Below, in pieces: positions 10,509 to 20,403 of a stretch of 64,000 nt of DNA. The notes under the pieces were generated by a model, which was not told where the DNA came from, searched no databases, and saw only the letters and a program-made list of their open reading frames with translations. The translations under genes were made by a program, and so were the position numbers. This DNA comes from JAMXLO01 sp963832895. GTDB taxonomy: Bacteria > Pseudomonadota > Alphaproteobacteria > Acetobacterales > Acetobacteraceae. The DNA lies in assembly GCA_963832895.1 (NCBI GenBank), contig CAWHVQ010000002.1, positions 124,001-188,000 on the forward strand, given 5' to 3'. How positions within the stretch are numbered: position 1 is the first letter of the stretch; every line of letters starts with the position of its first letter.

Positions 10509-11118
10509 TAATTCCCCGTCGTCGGAGTTCTGCCACCACCTGCTCTGCCAACACCTCCGGCGCCGCGCTCAGCGTCAGGAGCCGCATCTCGGGGTTCAGC
10601 GGCTCCTCGTAAGGGGCGTCCACGCCGGTGAAGTTCCTGATCTGCCCTGCGTCGGCTCGCCGGTACAACCCCTTCGGATCGCGGCGTCGGCACTCCTCCA
10701 CCGGCGTGTCGACAAAGATCTCGAGGAACTCCCCCTCTGCCACGCAATCGCGCGCCAGCATCCGCTCCGCGCGGTATGGCGAGATGAACGACACCAGGGC
10801 GATCAGCCCGGCCTCGACGAACAGTTTCGACACCTCGGCGATGCGCCGGATGTTCTCCACCCGATCCGCCTCGGAGAATCCCAGATCGCGATTGAGCCCG
10901 TGCCGGACATTGTCGCCATCGAGGCTCATCGTGTGGCGCCCCTCTGCGTGCAGCGCCTTCTCAACCAAATTGGCGATGGTTGATTTTCCTGCCCCCGACA
11001 GCCCGGTGAACCACAACACAGCCGGCTTCTGCGCCAACAGACCTGAACGCGCCGCCTTATCCACATCCACCCGGTGCCAATGGATGTTGGTGGCGCTCGC
11101 ACGCAGGTCGGTCACCAT
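10501..11118 (-). CDS. cysC: Adenylylsulfate (APS) kinase, C-terminal half of a CysNC
   Basis: A 205-residue kinase that phosphorylates adenosine 5'-phosphosulfate to PAPS. The P-loop GLSGAGKST is at 39-47, and DGDNVRHGLNRDLGFS forms the APS-binding region. The ATG at 11118 lies inside the 3' end of cysN. The first 30 residues (VTDLRASATNIHWHRVDVDK) are the linker that normally sits inside a fused CysNC protein, not a typical free N-terminus. One extra base near 11131 appears to split the fusion; see the finding. It could still be made by termination and re-initiation. Confidence 0.93.
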   Translation of the reverse strand: MVTDLRASATNIHWHRVDVDKAARSGLLAQKPAVLWFTGLSGAGKSTIANLVEKALHAEGRHTMSLDGDNVRHGLNRDLGFSEADRVENIRRIAEVSKLFVEAGLIALVSFISPYRAERMLARDCVAEGEFLEIFVDTPVEECRRRDPKGLYRRADAGQIRNFTGVDAPYEEPLNPEMRLLTLSAAPEVLAEQVVAELRRRGIIG

Positions 11119-12343
11119 TCCGGCACCGACAGGTACTGCGCGTCAGCCGATCGATCAGGATGAACCCGCCCAGCTCGCGGCTCTCGGCGTAGTGCTCGCA
11201 CGGCACCCGCTGCGCCAGCGAGATTGCGACCGTGCCGATCTCGTTCAGCCCCAGCTCGCGCACCGGCAACTCGGCCAGCGTATCCACATCAAGCCGGTTG
11301 GTGATTTCAGTGATCGTGCCGATCACGCTGCGCGAGCCGAGCATGAACAGATAGGCGCGGCCGCGGAACAACGGTGTCTCGTCCATCCACACCATCCGGG
11401 CGGTCACCTGGTCGGCCAATGCCGGTGGCGGCGCCGCGGCCAGAACGTCGCCGCGTGAGACATCGATCTCGCGATCCAGCACCAGAGTCACTGCGTCCCC
11501 CGGGACCGCCTCTGCCAGATCGCCATCCATGGTGACGATGCGCGACACTTTGGCCTCGGTGCCGGAGACGGCATTCACCACGTCCGCACCGGGACGGATG
11601 GTCCCGGTCGCCACCGTGCCGGCATAGCCGCGGAATGTGTGGTCCGGCCGCGCGACGAGCTGGACCGGCATGCGGAATGCGCGCTCCGCGACGTGCGATG
11701 TTGGTTCCGCGCTCTCCAGCGCGGTCAGCAGCGTCGTGCCCGAATACCAGGGCATCCGCGTGCTCGCCGAAGTCACATTGTCGCCGTCGCGCGCGCAGAC
11801 CGGAATCGCGGTCACAGCCAGCGGTCCCAGCTTGCCCAGCAACGCGTGGAAATCCGTGACGATCTTGCCGAACACCACCTGATCGAAGCCGACGAGGTCC
11901 ATCTTGTTCACCGCCAGAATCATCTGGCAGATGCCAAGCAGCGAGGCGATCGCTGCGTGTCGCCGCGTCTGCACCAGCAGACCCTTGCGCGCATCGACCA
12001 GCAGCACCGCGACGTCAGACGCCGATGCACCGGTCACCATGTTGCGCGTGTACTGCTCGTGCCCTGGGGCGTCGGCCAGGATGAAGCGGCGGTGTGGCGT
12101 CTCGAAGTAGCGATATGCGACGTCGATCGTGATGCCCTGGTCGCGCTCGGCCGACAGCCCATCGACCAGCAGTGCATAGTCGATGCCGCCCTGCACGGTG
12201 CCAAAGCGTTTGCTGTCCCGATCCAGCGCCGCCATCACGTCATCTGGGATGGTGCCGCATTCGAACAGCAGCCGGCCGATCAGCGTGGACTTGCCGTCAT
12301 CGACCGAACCGCAGGCCAGTACGCGCAGCAAAGAGTCGGGCAT
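11057..12343 (-). CDS. cysN: Sulfate adenylyltransferase GTPase subunit, N-terminal half of a CysNC
   Basis: A 428-residue EF-Tu-like GTPase that drives ATP-sulfurylase (CysD) to activate sulfate to APS. The P-loop is GSVDDGKST (12-20), then DAPGHEQYTRNM (G3) and NKMDL (G4), followed by two beta-barrel domains. The start ATG shares one base with the cysD stop (TGATG). The last 25 or so residues after FILIDRLTRST are unlike the family, because the frame is shifted; with base 11131 removed the protein runs on as VGAGMVTDL into cysC. The GTPase domains are complete, so this half may still work. Confidence 0.93.
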   Translation of the reverse strand: MPDSLLRVLACGSVDDGKSTLIGRLLFECGTIPDDVMAALDRDSKRFGTVQGGIDYALLVDGLSAERDQGITIDVAYRYFETPHRRFILADAPGHEQYTRNMVTGASASDVAVLLVDARKGLLVQTRRHAAIASLLGICQMILAVNKMDLVGFDQVVFGKIVTDFHALLGKLGPLAVTAIPVCARDGDNVTSASTRMPWYSGTTLLTALESAEPTSHVAERAFRMPVQLVARPDHTFRGYAGTVATGTIRPGADVVNAVSGTEAKVSRIVTMDGDLAEAVPGDAVTLVLDREIDVSRGDVLAAAPPPALADQVTARMVWMDETPLFRGRAYLFMLGSRSVIGTITEITNRLDVDTLAELPVRELGLNEIGTVAISLAQRVPCEHYAESRELGGFILIDRLTRSTCRCRNGDRPACERHQHPLAPGGCG

Positions 12344-13251
12344 CAGAAGTAGCCCTCGCGCTTCTTCTTCTCCATCGAGGCGTCCTGGTCCTGGTCGATC
12401 AATCGCCCGGCGCGTTCCGAAACACGCGTCGTACGCATCTCGGCGACGATTTCTTCCAGGCTGGCGGCCGATGATTCGACTGCCGCGGACAGTGGATAGC
12501 AGCCGAGCGAGCGGAACCGTACCAGGCGATCCACCGGTTGCTCGCCTGGCCGGAACTGCATCCTCTCGTCGTCGACCACGATGATCAGGCCGTCGCGTTC
12601 CACAGCCGGTCGCGGTGCGGCAAAGTACAGCGGCACAACGTCGATGCCCTCGGCCAGGATGTAGGTCCACACATCCAGTTCGGTCCAGTTGGACAGCGGG
12701 AACACCCGCAGCGTCTCGCCCGGCGCCAGACTCCCGTTGTAGAGGTGCCAGAGTTCCGGTCGCTGACGCTTCGGGTCCCAGCTATGTCCAGGCCCGCGCA
12801 CCGAGAATATGCGTTCCTTGGCGCGCGAGCGTTCCTCGTCGCGCCGCGCACCGCCGATCGCCACGTCGTAGCTGCCTTCGGTCAAGGCCTGCTTCAGCGC
12901 GTCGGTCTTCATCACCTGGGTATAGATGCTGCTGCCATGTTCGAACGGATTGATGTTCTGTCGCAGTCCCTCGAGATTGGTGTGCACGCGCAGATCGAGA
13001 CCGAGCCGTTTCGCTGTCGCGTCGCGGAAGCGGATCATATCGCGGAACTTCCAGGTCGTATCGATGTGCAGCAGCGGGAATGGCGGCTTCGCCGGGAAGA
13101 ACGCCTTGCGCGCCAGGTGCAGCAGCACCGATGAGTCCTTGCCGATCGAATACAGCACCACCGGCCGCGCGGCCTGGCCGGCGACTTCGCGCAGGATGTG
13201 GATGCTCTCGGCTTCGAGTGCCCTTAAATGCGGCGGATGGGTCGTCGACAC
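12343..13251 (-). CDS. cysD: Sulfate adenylyltransferase catalytic subunit
   Basis: A 302-residue ATP-pyrophosphatase-fold enzyme that makes APS from sulfate and ATP with CysN. The nucleotide loop YSIGKDSSVLLHL lies at about 34-46, and GGARRDEERSRAKER is the conserved catalytic region. The start is GTG, with GAGGAG 12 bases upstream. It is the first gene of cysD-cysN-cysC. The 141 bases to the divergent DUF1194 gene must hold its promoter; I see no clear CysB-type site. No reductase (cysH/cysI) is in the window. Confidence 0.95.
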   Translation of the reverse strand: MSTTHPPHLRALEAESIHILREVAGQAARPVVLYSIGKDSSVLLHLARKAFFPAKPPFPLLHIDTTWKFRDMIRFRDATAKRLGLDLRVHTNLEGLRQNINPFEHGSSIYTQVMKTDALKQALTEGSYDVAIGGARRDEERSRAKERIFSVRGPGHSWDPKRQRPELWHLYNGSLAPGETLRVFPLSNWTELDVWTYILAEGIDVVPLYFAAPRPAVERDGLIIVVDDERMQFRPGEQPVDRLVRFRSLGCYPLSAAVESSAASLEEIVAEMRTTRVSERAGRLIDQDQDASMEKKKREGYF

Positions 13252-13392
13252 GGCGTGTCTGTGCTCCTCAAATGTGCCAGCCGCGCACCGGACGGCCCTG
13301 CCTCTAGTCCAGCCGGTAGCCTGGTGTAAATGGCGATCAGGGCCCGAACTGCGCTAGGCTGACGCAGGGGGCGCTTCAAGCGAAGGAAACCT

Positions 13393-14088
13393 ATGGCGAT
13401 CGCGCGTGGACGACGTTGGCGAGAGCTTGCCGTTCCGGTCGATGTGGTTGACCGCGCCCCGCGCGCCGCGGTGGACGTCGCCTTGGTACTGGCAGTGGAC
13501 AGTTCCGGCAGCATCAGTGAGCAGCGCCTGACCATGCAGATTCAAGGCTATATCGATGCGCTCCGGCACCCCTCGTTCGTCGAGGCGGTGGGCGGCGGCC
13601 GCCGTGGGCAGATCGGTCTCACCTACGTCACCTGGACCGACGCGCGCCGACAGGAGCAGGTGGTGCCATGGCGGGTGATCAAGGACCAGCTCAGCGCCAA
13701 TGCCTTTGCCCAGGCGATCCACGACGCTCTGCGTCCCCTGCCGGGATGGACCTCGATCAGCGGCGCGATCGACTTCTGCACCGGACTGCTGATGAGCTGC
13801 GGCTACGTCGCGACGCGGCGCGTGATCGACATCTCGGGCGACGGCGCCAATAATGACGGCCGGCCGGTCACCGAGGCTCGCGACGCTGCCGTCGCCACCG
13901 GCGTGACGATCAACGGACTGCCGATTATCGAGGTCGAGCCCAACCTCGAACAATATTACCGCGACAACGTCATTGGTGGACCCGATGCATTCGTTGTTGT
14001 GGCAAGCGAAAGTGCCGCCTTCGGGGCCGCAGTCCTGCGGAAGCTGCTGGTCGAGGTCGCGGGCATTCCGCCACCTGGCGCGGCCTGA
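13393..14088 (+). CDS. DUF1194 (von Willebrand A-fold) protein
   Basis: A 231-residue protein of the DUF1194 family. The metal-ion adhesion site is plain: AVDSSGSIS (35-42, DxSxS), later GWTSISGAI and DISGDGANNDG. Such domains bind a divalent metal and a protein ligand. There is no clear signal peptide, although many relatives are exported. A GAAGGAAACCT site precedes the ATG. It is monocistronic and divergent from cysD. Its partner and role are unknown. Confidence 0.85.
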   Translation: MAIARGRRWRELAVPVDVVDRAPRAAVDVALVLAVDSSGSISEQRLTMQIQGYIDALRHPSFVEAVGGGRRGQIGLTYVTWTDARRQEQVVPWRVIKDQLSANAFAQAIHDALRPLPGWTSISGAIDFCTGLLMSCGYVATRRVIDISGDGANNDGRPVTEARDAAVATGVTINGLPIIEVEPNLEQYYRDNVIGGPDAFVVVASESAAFGAAVLRKLLVEVAGIPPPGAA

Positions 14089-14109
14089 CATGACATAAAC
14101 GTCGCTGAT

Positions 14110-16313
14110 CTAAGCTTCCAACGCCGCCCGCACGGTGGCTGCGAGCTCGTGCCGCCGGTACGGTTTGCGGATCATGACGTCGGTCGCCGTCTCTCCTGCC
14201 GGCTCGGTGTCCGGCTCCGATCGAAAATACCCGCTGGTGAACAACACCTTCAAACCGGGTCGGAGTCGCTGTGCCGCGGCGGCCAGTTGATGGCCGGTCA
14301 TGCCATCCGGCATGACGACGTCGGTGAACAGGAGGTCGAAGATTTTACCATCCTGCAGGATTTCCAGCGCCAAAGGCCCACTGCCTGCCTCACTGACGCG
14401 GTAGCCAAGCGAGATAAGGTGGCGCCGCGCCACCGCGCGCATCTCGATGTTATCATCAACCACAAGAATAAACTCGTGCCCCTGTGGCAAGGGTACTTCC
14501 GTGACTTCGACGGCCTCGGAGGCTTCCGTGCCCTGCGCCCGTGGCAGATAAAGCCGCACTGTCGTGCCGAGGCCAGGTTGGCTCTCGATCCGCAGATGAC
14601 CGCCGGACTGTTTGGCGAAGCCGAAGATCATGCTCAGGCCGAGACCGCTGCCCGCGCCCATCGCCTTGGTGGTGAAGAACGGCTCGAGCGCGCGCTCGAG
14701 CACCTCGCGCGGCATACCGGTGCCGGTATCGCTCACCGACAGCATGACATAGTCGCCGGACCTCACTTCTTCGTCCGGTTCACCCGGCGCAAGGTGCGTA
14801 TTCGCGGTCGCGATGGAGATCGTCCCGCCATACGGCATGGCGTCGCGCGCATTGATCGCGAGATTGAGCAGCGCGTCGCCCACCTGCGAAGAGTCGGCGC
14901 GCGTCGGCCACAAGTGATCAGCCAGCGTCGTGGCGAGCGTGATGTGCTCGCCGAGCAACCGCTGCACGATCGCGATATGGTTCGGCAGGTAGGCATTCAG
15001 GTCGATCCGCTGGGGTTGTAGTGCCTGGCGGCGGGCGAAGGCGAGCAGGCGGCGCGTGAGATCGGCACCGCTGAGTGCGCTGTTGAGAATCTCCTTTGCC
15101 AGACCGGCCTGGTCCGGGTTGCGGGCCGTATCAATCAGAAACTCCACGTTGCCGATGATGACCCCGAGAAGATTGTTGAAATCGTGGGCAATGCCGCCGG
15201 TGAGCTGGCCGACGGCCTCCATTTTCTGCGCCTGGCGCAGTTCCGCCTCCACTCGCTTTTCGTGGGTGATGTCCCTGACCAGGAGAAGCAGAAGAGCCTT
15301 GCGCCCCCCCCATCCGCTCAACTGGGTCAGCCGGCTGCGCGTCCACGCGACTGTGCCTGAGTGGGTGACGTGCCGCATTTCTGCGTCGCCGAGGACATCG
15401 CGGCTGGAGCTGCTTGCCTGCTCGACGGCATCGCTCAGCAGCTCACGGTCGTCGACATGGACCAAATCGAAGAGATTGCGCCCGACCATGTCGTCAGGAG
15501 GGTAGCCGAGCATCTGGCAGAAGGCCGGATTGGACTGCAGGATGTGCCGGCCGTCCGACTCGACCAGCACTTTGCCGATAGGGCTCTCCTCGAAGATGCT
15601 CCGGAAAAGCTGTTCGCTCTCCCGCAATGCGCCGGAGTGCAACTCAGCCAGCCGTTCGCTGCGCCGCAGATCGCGGCGCATCAGGCCGAAGATGATGCCG
15701 AGCAGAACGATACTGCCGCTCGAGCCGAGCACAACTGATGCAAAGGCGATCCTGCTTCGTGTGAAGCGTTGGCAGCGGAACGTCCGGCGATCAGCCGCTC
15801 TTCGGCGTCGAGGTGATCCTCGATCGACGCGTCAATGGCTTCCGTGCGCGCGATGCTGGCCGCCAGTTCCGGCGGCCGGCTCCGCTCGAGGGGGTGCCGT
15901 TCAATCGGTGTCAGCGACGATGCCAACGCTGCGGTGTCCTGCGCGATCAGCGACGCCAGGCTCCCGAGCCCGTCGGGATCCCTGCCGTCCTCCGTCACCA
16001 AGTCGCGCAGGCTCGGCAACTTCGCGGCCAGCTCAGCCCGCGCCTTGCGATAAGCGCCGAGCTGCGCGGGATCATCGAAAACCCGGTAGGCGCGCTGGTC
16101 GCGCGCACTATCGCCGGCCAGGTCCTCGACCCGTTTCAGCAGGAGGATGGCTTTTAGCGAGCGCTCCGTCGCGACGGTGGTCCTGGCCAGGTCACGCAGT
16201 GAAACGAATGCGATCACGCCGTTGGCGACTATGGGCAGCAGGGCGAGCAGCAGGAATGCCAGCCGAGGCATGTGGCCGAGCGCGCGGATTCGGGCCCTGA
16301 TCGTGTCGCTCAT
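14110..16313 (-). pseudogene. Hybrid sensor histidine kinase split by a frameshift
   Basis: Two open pieces form one kinase of about 734 residues. The N-terminal piece (start ATG 16313) has a membrane helix (AFLLLALLPIVANGVIAFVSL), then a CHASE3-like helical sensor. The frame is lost near 15755, just before the second membrane helix. The C-terminal piece continues with LGSSGSIVLLGIIFGLM, a PAS domain (RSIFEESPIGKVLVE), HisKA with phospho-acceptor His in GGIAHDFNNLLG, an HATPase domain (NARDAMPYGG, GSGLGLSMIFG) and a receiver (LFTDVVMPDGMTG) ending at 14110. One missing base would restore it. Whether the break is real or a base-calling error cannot be decided here. A C-terminal cytoplasmic kinase could in principle still be made from an internal start. 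Confidence 0.8.
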
Positions 16314-16387
16314 TTTGCAACCAACGATTGCGGGTTCGCAACCGCAGGGTAGCAACCTCTGCTGCCCAACGCCACGCAATAGTATGG

Positions 16388-17569
16388 TCAGGCCGGGATC
16401 AGCCTGACGCGTTTGCCTTGGACGCCGAGCGCGACGCGGCCTTGTTTCAATGCCAGCGCATCCTCGCCGAACACCTCGCGGCGCCAGCCGTGCAGCGCGG
16501 CGATGTCAGGGGCTTCTTCGGTTGCCAGCCGGTCGATGTCGTCGGAATTGGCGACCAGCCGGGCCGCCACGTGATGGTCCTCGCATTTGGCGGCGAGGAG
16601 CACCTTCAGCAGCGACACCAGCGCGGGTGATGGCCGCGCGCCGGCGCGTGAGCGCGGTGCCTCGGGCAGCGCGTCCTCGGGGAGCGCCTTCGCCTCCGCG
16701 ATCGCGATCAGCAGCGACGCACCGGTGCGGCCCTCGGCGAAGCCACGGCTGATGCCGCGTGCCCGCGAGAGCTGATCCGGATCACCCGGGGCCGTGGCGG
16801 CAATCTCCAGCAGCGTCTCGTCGCGCAGCAGGCGCTGGCGCGGGATGTTCACGCGCTGCGCCTCGCGTTCACGCCAGGCAGCCAGCGCGCGGACCATGCC
16901 GAGAAAGCGGCGGTTGCTGCTGCGTGGCCTTAGCCGTTCCCACATCGTCTCGGGGTCGGCACGATAAATCGTGGGGTCGGCCAGCTCCGCCATCTCCTCG
17001 CCCACCCAGTCGAGCCTGTTATCCTGCTGCAGCCGGGCGCATAGCCTGGTGTAGACCGTGCGGAGATACGTGACGTCAGCGGCGGCGTAGGTGATCTGTG
17101 ACGCCGATAATGGCCGCGCCGACCAGTCGCTGAAGCGGTGCGCCTTGTCGATTGTGCCGCCGGCCAGCGCCGAGACGAGCGCATCGTAGCCGACCTGTTC
17201 GCCGAAGCCAGCGACCATGGCGGCGATCTGGGTGTCGAACAGGGGTCGCGGCACGTCGCCGAAACGCAGGACGAAGATCTCGATGTCCTGTCGTGCTGCA
17301 TGGAACACCTTCATCACCGCCTGATTGCCGAGCAGGTGTCCGAGCGGGGCGAGATCGATTTCCGATGCCTGAGCGTCTATCACCGCAACCTCGTGGTCGC
17401 CGGCGAGCTGGACGACGCAGAGTTCGGGCCAATAGGTGCGCTCGCGCATGAATTCGGTATCGACTGTCACGAATTCCTCGGACGCGAGGCGGTCGCACAG
17501 CGCCTGAAGGGCTTCGGTGGTGGCAATGAGTGTTGGCGGCGGGAATCCGACGCGGGGCGGGCGAGGCAT
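16388..17569 (-). CDS. rnd: Ribonuclease D
   Basis: A 393-residue 3'-5' exoribonuclease that trims tRNA and other small-RNA ends. The DEDD nuclease domain opens with FVTVDTEFMRERTYWPELCVVQL (Asp37 and Glu39 as metal ligands), followed by VFHAARQDIEI and the Tyr-containing third motif YAAADVTYLRTVY. C-terminal HRDC-type helical domains follow. I chose ATG at 17569; a GTG 15 bases upstream is also possible. It is divergent from aspS with 143 bases between. Confidence 0.93.
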   Translation of the reverse strand: MPRPPRVGFPPPTLIATTEALQALCDRLASEEFVTVDTEFMRERTYWPELCVVQLAGDHEVAVIDAQASEIDLAPLGHLLGNQAVMKVFHAARQDIEIFVLRFGDVPRPLFDTQIAAMVAGFGEQVGYDALVSALAGGTIDKAHRFSDWSARPLSASQITYAAADVTYLRTVYTRLCARLQQDNRLDWVGEEMAELADPTIYRADPETMWERLRPRSSNRRFLGMVRALAAWREREAQRVNIPRQRLLRDETLLEIAATAPGDPDQLSRARGISRGFAEGRTGASLLIAIAEAKALPEDALPEAPRSRAGARPSPALVSLLKVLLAAKCEDHHVAARLVANSDDIDRLATEEAPDIAALHGWRREVFGEDALALKQGRVALGVQGKRVRLIPA

Positions 17570-17712
17570 TGGGCGGTTGTACACGGCAGCGGGGGTTACG
17601 CAAAAACATCTATCGGCCGGAGTGCGGGACGCGGGCTGCTGCGCTGCTGCTTGACTTGCGGGAACCGGCAGGGCTTGTCTGCCGGCCCTCCATCCAGCCG
17701 GGACAGGCCACG

Positions 17713-19506
17713 ATGCACGCCTATCGCACCCACACCTGCGGCGCGCTGCGCGCTACCGATGCCGGGCAGACCGCCCGCCTTTCGGGCTGGGTGCACGCCA
17801 AGCGTGACCATGGCGGCCTGCTGTTCATCGACCTGCGCGACCATTACGGCATCACGCAATGCGTGTTTCCCGCCGGCTCGCCTGCGTTCGCGGCGGCCGA
17901 CGCGGTGCGGCCGGAGAGCGTGATCACTGTCACCGGTCACGTGGTGCCACGCGAGGCAGGCACGGTGAACCCGCGTCTGCCCACCGGCGAGGTCGAACTG
18001 CGGGTCGACGAGCTGGCAGTGCAGTCGGCGGCCGAGGTGCTGCCGATGCAGGTGGCCGGTGACGAGAAGTTCCCTGAGGACATCCGGCTGAAGTACCGCT
18101 TCATCGACCTGCGCCGCGAGAAACTGCACCGCAACATCATGCTGCGTTCCGGCGTGATCGCCTCGATCCGCCGGCGCATGATCGAGGCGGGCTTCACCGA
18201 GTTCCACACGCCGATCCTGACCGCCAACTCCCCCGAGGGTGCCCGCGCGTTCCTGGTGCCGGCGCGGCTGCACCCCGGCACTTTCTACGCGCTGCCACAG
18301 GCGCCACAGCAGTTCAAGCAGTTGGCAATGGTGGCGGGCTTCGATCGCTATTTCCAGATCGCGCCCTGCTTCCGCGACGAGGCAGCGCGCGCCGACCGGT
18401 CGCCGGGCGAATTCTATCAGCTCGACTTCGAGATGAGCTTCGTCACCCAGGAGGACGTTTTCGCAACGATCGAGCCGGTTCTCGCCGGTGTCTTCGAGGA
18501 GTTTGCCGAGGGCCGCGTGGTGGATACGACACCGTTCCGCCGCATCCCCTATGACACGGCGATGCTGGAATTCGGCACGGACAAGCCAGACCTGCGCAAT
18601 CCGCTGCGGATCAGCGATGTCACGCAGCATTTCGCGGGGTCGGGCTTCGGTCTGTTCGCCCGAATCGCTGCCTCGGGTGGCGTGGTACGCGCAGTCCCGG
18701 CGCCGGGTGCGGCGTCGCAGCCGCGCAGCTTCTTCGATAAGCTGAATGACTGGGCAAAGGCCGAGGGCGCCGGCGGTCTGGGCTACATCGTCTACGACGC
18801 GGACGGTCCGAAGGGGCCGATCGCGCGCAATCTCGAAGCGGGCCGCGCCGAAGCGGTCCGGGCGGCTTGCGGACTTTGCCCTGGCGACGCGGTGTTCTTC
18901 GTCGCGGGCAAGGCCGAGACGGCGGCGAGGTTCGCCGGCTCGGTGCGCAGCCGGCTGGCAGAGGAGCTGAGCCTCGGCGAGACCGGCGCGTTTCGCTTCT
19001 GCTGGATCACTGATTTCCCGATGTTCGAGCTGAACGAGGAGACCGGGCAGGTCGATTTCAGCCATAATCCGTTCAGCATGCCGCAGGGCGGGCTGGAGGC
19101 GCTGAACTCGCAGGACCCGCTCACCATCAAGGCGTTCCAGTACGACATCGTGTGCAACGGCGCCGAGCTGTGTTCCGGAGCAATCCGCAACCACCGGCCC
19201 GATATCATGGTGCGTGCATTCGAGATCGCCGGTCACCCGCCCGAGGAGGTGGAGAAGCGTTTTGGTGGGATGCTGAACGCGTTCCGCTACGGTGCTCCGC
19301 CGCACGGCGGCGCCGCTCCTGGCATCGACCGGATCGTGATGCTGCTGGCGGACGAGCCGAACATCCGCGAGGTGATCCTGTTCCCGCTCAACCAGCAGGG
19401 CGAGGACCTGATGATGGGCGCCCCGGCCGAAGTGCCGCCTTCGCGATTGAGGGAACTGCATCTGCGGCTCGATCTGCCGCCCAAGGCAACGACGGCCGGC
19501 GGGTAA
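17713..19506 (+). CDS. aspS: Aspartyl-tRNA synthetase
   Basis: A 597-residue class II aminoacyl-tRNA synthetase. The N-terminal OB-fold anticodon-binding domain (LSGWVHAKRDHGGLLFIDLRD) is followed by the catalytic core with motif 2 around FRDEAARADRSPGEFYQLDFEMSF. A bacterial-type insertion lies at about 270-400, and motif 3 is GAPPHGGAAPGIDRIVMLL. The length is normal for the bacterial form. The start at 17713 aligns with the usual N-terminus; the open frame extends upstream into the gap, but that part is unlike the family. Confidence 0.96.
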   Translation: MHAYRTHTCGALRATDAGQTARLSGWVHAKRDHGGLLFIDLRDHYGITQCVFPAGSPAFAAADAVRPESVITVTGHVVPREAGTVNPRLPTGEVELRVDELAVQSAAEVLPMQVAGDEKFPEDIRLKYRFIDLRREKLHRNIMLRSGVIASIRRRMIEAGFTEFHTPILTANSPEGARAFLVPARLHPGTFYALPQAPQQFKQLAMVAGFDRYFQIAPCFRDEAARADRSPGEFYQLDFEMSFVTQEDVFATIEPVLAGVFEEFAEGRVVDTTPFRRIPYDTAMLEFGTDKPDLRNPLRISDVTQHFAGSGFGLFARIAASGGVVRAVPAPGAASQPRSFFDKLNDWAKAEGAGGLGYIVYDADGPKGPIARNLEAGRAEAVRAACGLCPGDAVFFVAGKAETAARFAGSVRSRLAEELSLGETGAFRFCWITDFPMFELNEETGQVDFSHNPFSMPQGGLEALNSQDPLTIKAFQYDIVCNGAELCSGAIRNHRPDIMVRAFEIAGHPPEEVEKRFGGMLNAFRYGAPPHGGAAPGIDRIVMLLADEPNIREVILFPLNQQGEDLMMGAPAEVPPSRLRELHLRLDLPPKATTAGG

Positions 19507-19590
19507 AGAGCCGTCGCGTCGTCTGATCCTCGCTGGCGGATCGGCGCGCGCGTCCCTATGTTCGCGCATTCCCGCAGCGGAGTCCCCTTC

Positions 19591-20391
19591 ATGCGCCCAT
19601 CTGCCCTGTCGGCAGCCGTCCTCGCTCTGTGCGCCGTCGCGGTATTTCCCGCTGATGCGTCGGGTCTGAACACGGCGTCCGCCGCCCATAGGGCGCTCTA
19701 CAATCTCACCCTCGCCACCAGCCGGGGCGGCGATGTCGTCGCCGCGCGCGGCACCATGGGCTACGAGGTCATGGATGCCTGTGACGGCTGGGCGGTCCGC
19801 CAGCGGCTGTCCATGACGCTGACCAACAGCGAGGGCCAGGACATCCAGATGGTATCCGACTACGCCACCTGGGAATCCAAGGATGGGCTGAAATTTCGCT
19901 TCCATATGAAGCAGACCACCGATACGGCGGTAACCAGCCAGACCGATGGCGACGCTCAGTTGGAGCGAGCGGGCGGCCCGGGTGAGGCGCGCTACACCGT
20001 CCCGGCGGACACCACCAAGAAACTGCCGCCGGGGACGCTGTTCCCGATGGCCCACACTTCGGCGATCCTGGCTGCCGCGGAGTCCGGCAAGAAGTTCCTC
20101 GCGCTGCCGCTGTTCGATGGCACCGACGATAGCGGGTCAGAGGACAGCTTTATCGTCGTGCTGGACTGGAAGAAGCCGGAGCCCAACAAGTATGCGTTTC
20201 TGTCCAACCTGCCCAGCACACGGGTCCGCCTGGCATTCTTCGACCATGAGGCGAAGAGCGAGGTGCCCACTTATCAGGTGGGCATGCGATATTGGGAGAA
20301 CGGCGTGGCCGATAATCTCCAGATGGATTTCGGCGATTTCGTGATGGACGCGAAGCTGGCCGACCTCACGCCATTGCCGCACAAGTGCTGA
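19591..20391 (+). CDS. EipB-like cell-envelope protein (DUF1849)
   Basis: A 266-residue exported protein with a signal peptide (MRPSALSAAVLALCAVAVFPADA) if the ATG at 19591 is used; an ATG at 19558 would give an unlikely longer leader. The body matches DUF1849, the EipB family known from Brucella, a periplasmic beta-spiral protein needed for envelope integrity. EipB has a disulfide between an early Cys and one at the very C-terminus; here those are the Cys in MDACDGW and the last residue of PLPHKC. It follows aspS by 84 bases in the same direction. Confidence 0.85.
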   Translation: MRPSALSAAVLALCAVAVFPADASGLNTASAAHRALYNLTLATSRGGDVVAARGTMGYEVMDACDGWAVRQRLSMTLTNSEGQDIQMVSDYATWESKDGLKFRFHMKQTTDTAVTSQTDGDAQLERAGGPGEARYTVPADTTKKLPPGTLFPMAHTSAILAAAESGKKFLALPLFDGTDDSGSEDSFIVVLDWKKPEPNKYAFLSNLPSTRVRLAFFDHEAKSEVPTYQVGMRYWENGVADNLQMDFGDFVMDAKLADLTPLPHKC

Positions 20392-20403
20392 GACCGGGCT
20401 GGA

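Noticed and set aside
12585..12851. Short open frames within cysD and neighbouring genes
   Set aside because: They are shifted readings of conserved genes and have no start sites of their own.
17596..20055. An open frame of 819 codons antisense to aspS and the EipB gene
   Set aside because: It is a by-product of high GC third positions; aspS on the plus strand is plainly conserved and the antisense protein is Arg/His-rich with no domain.
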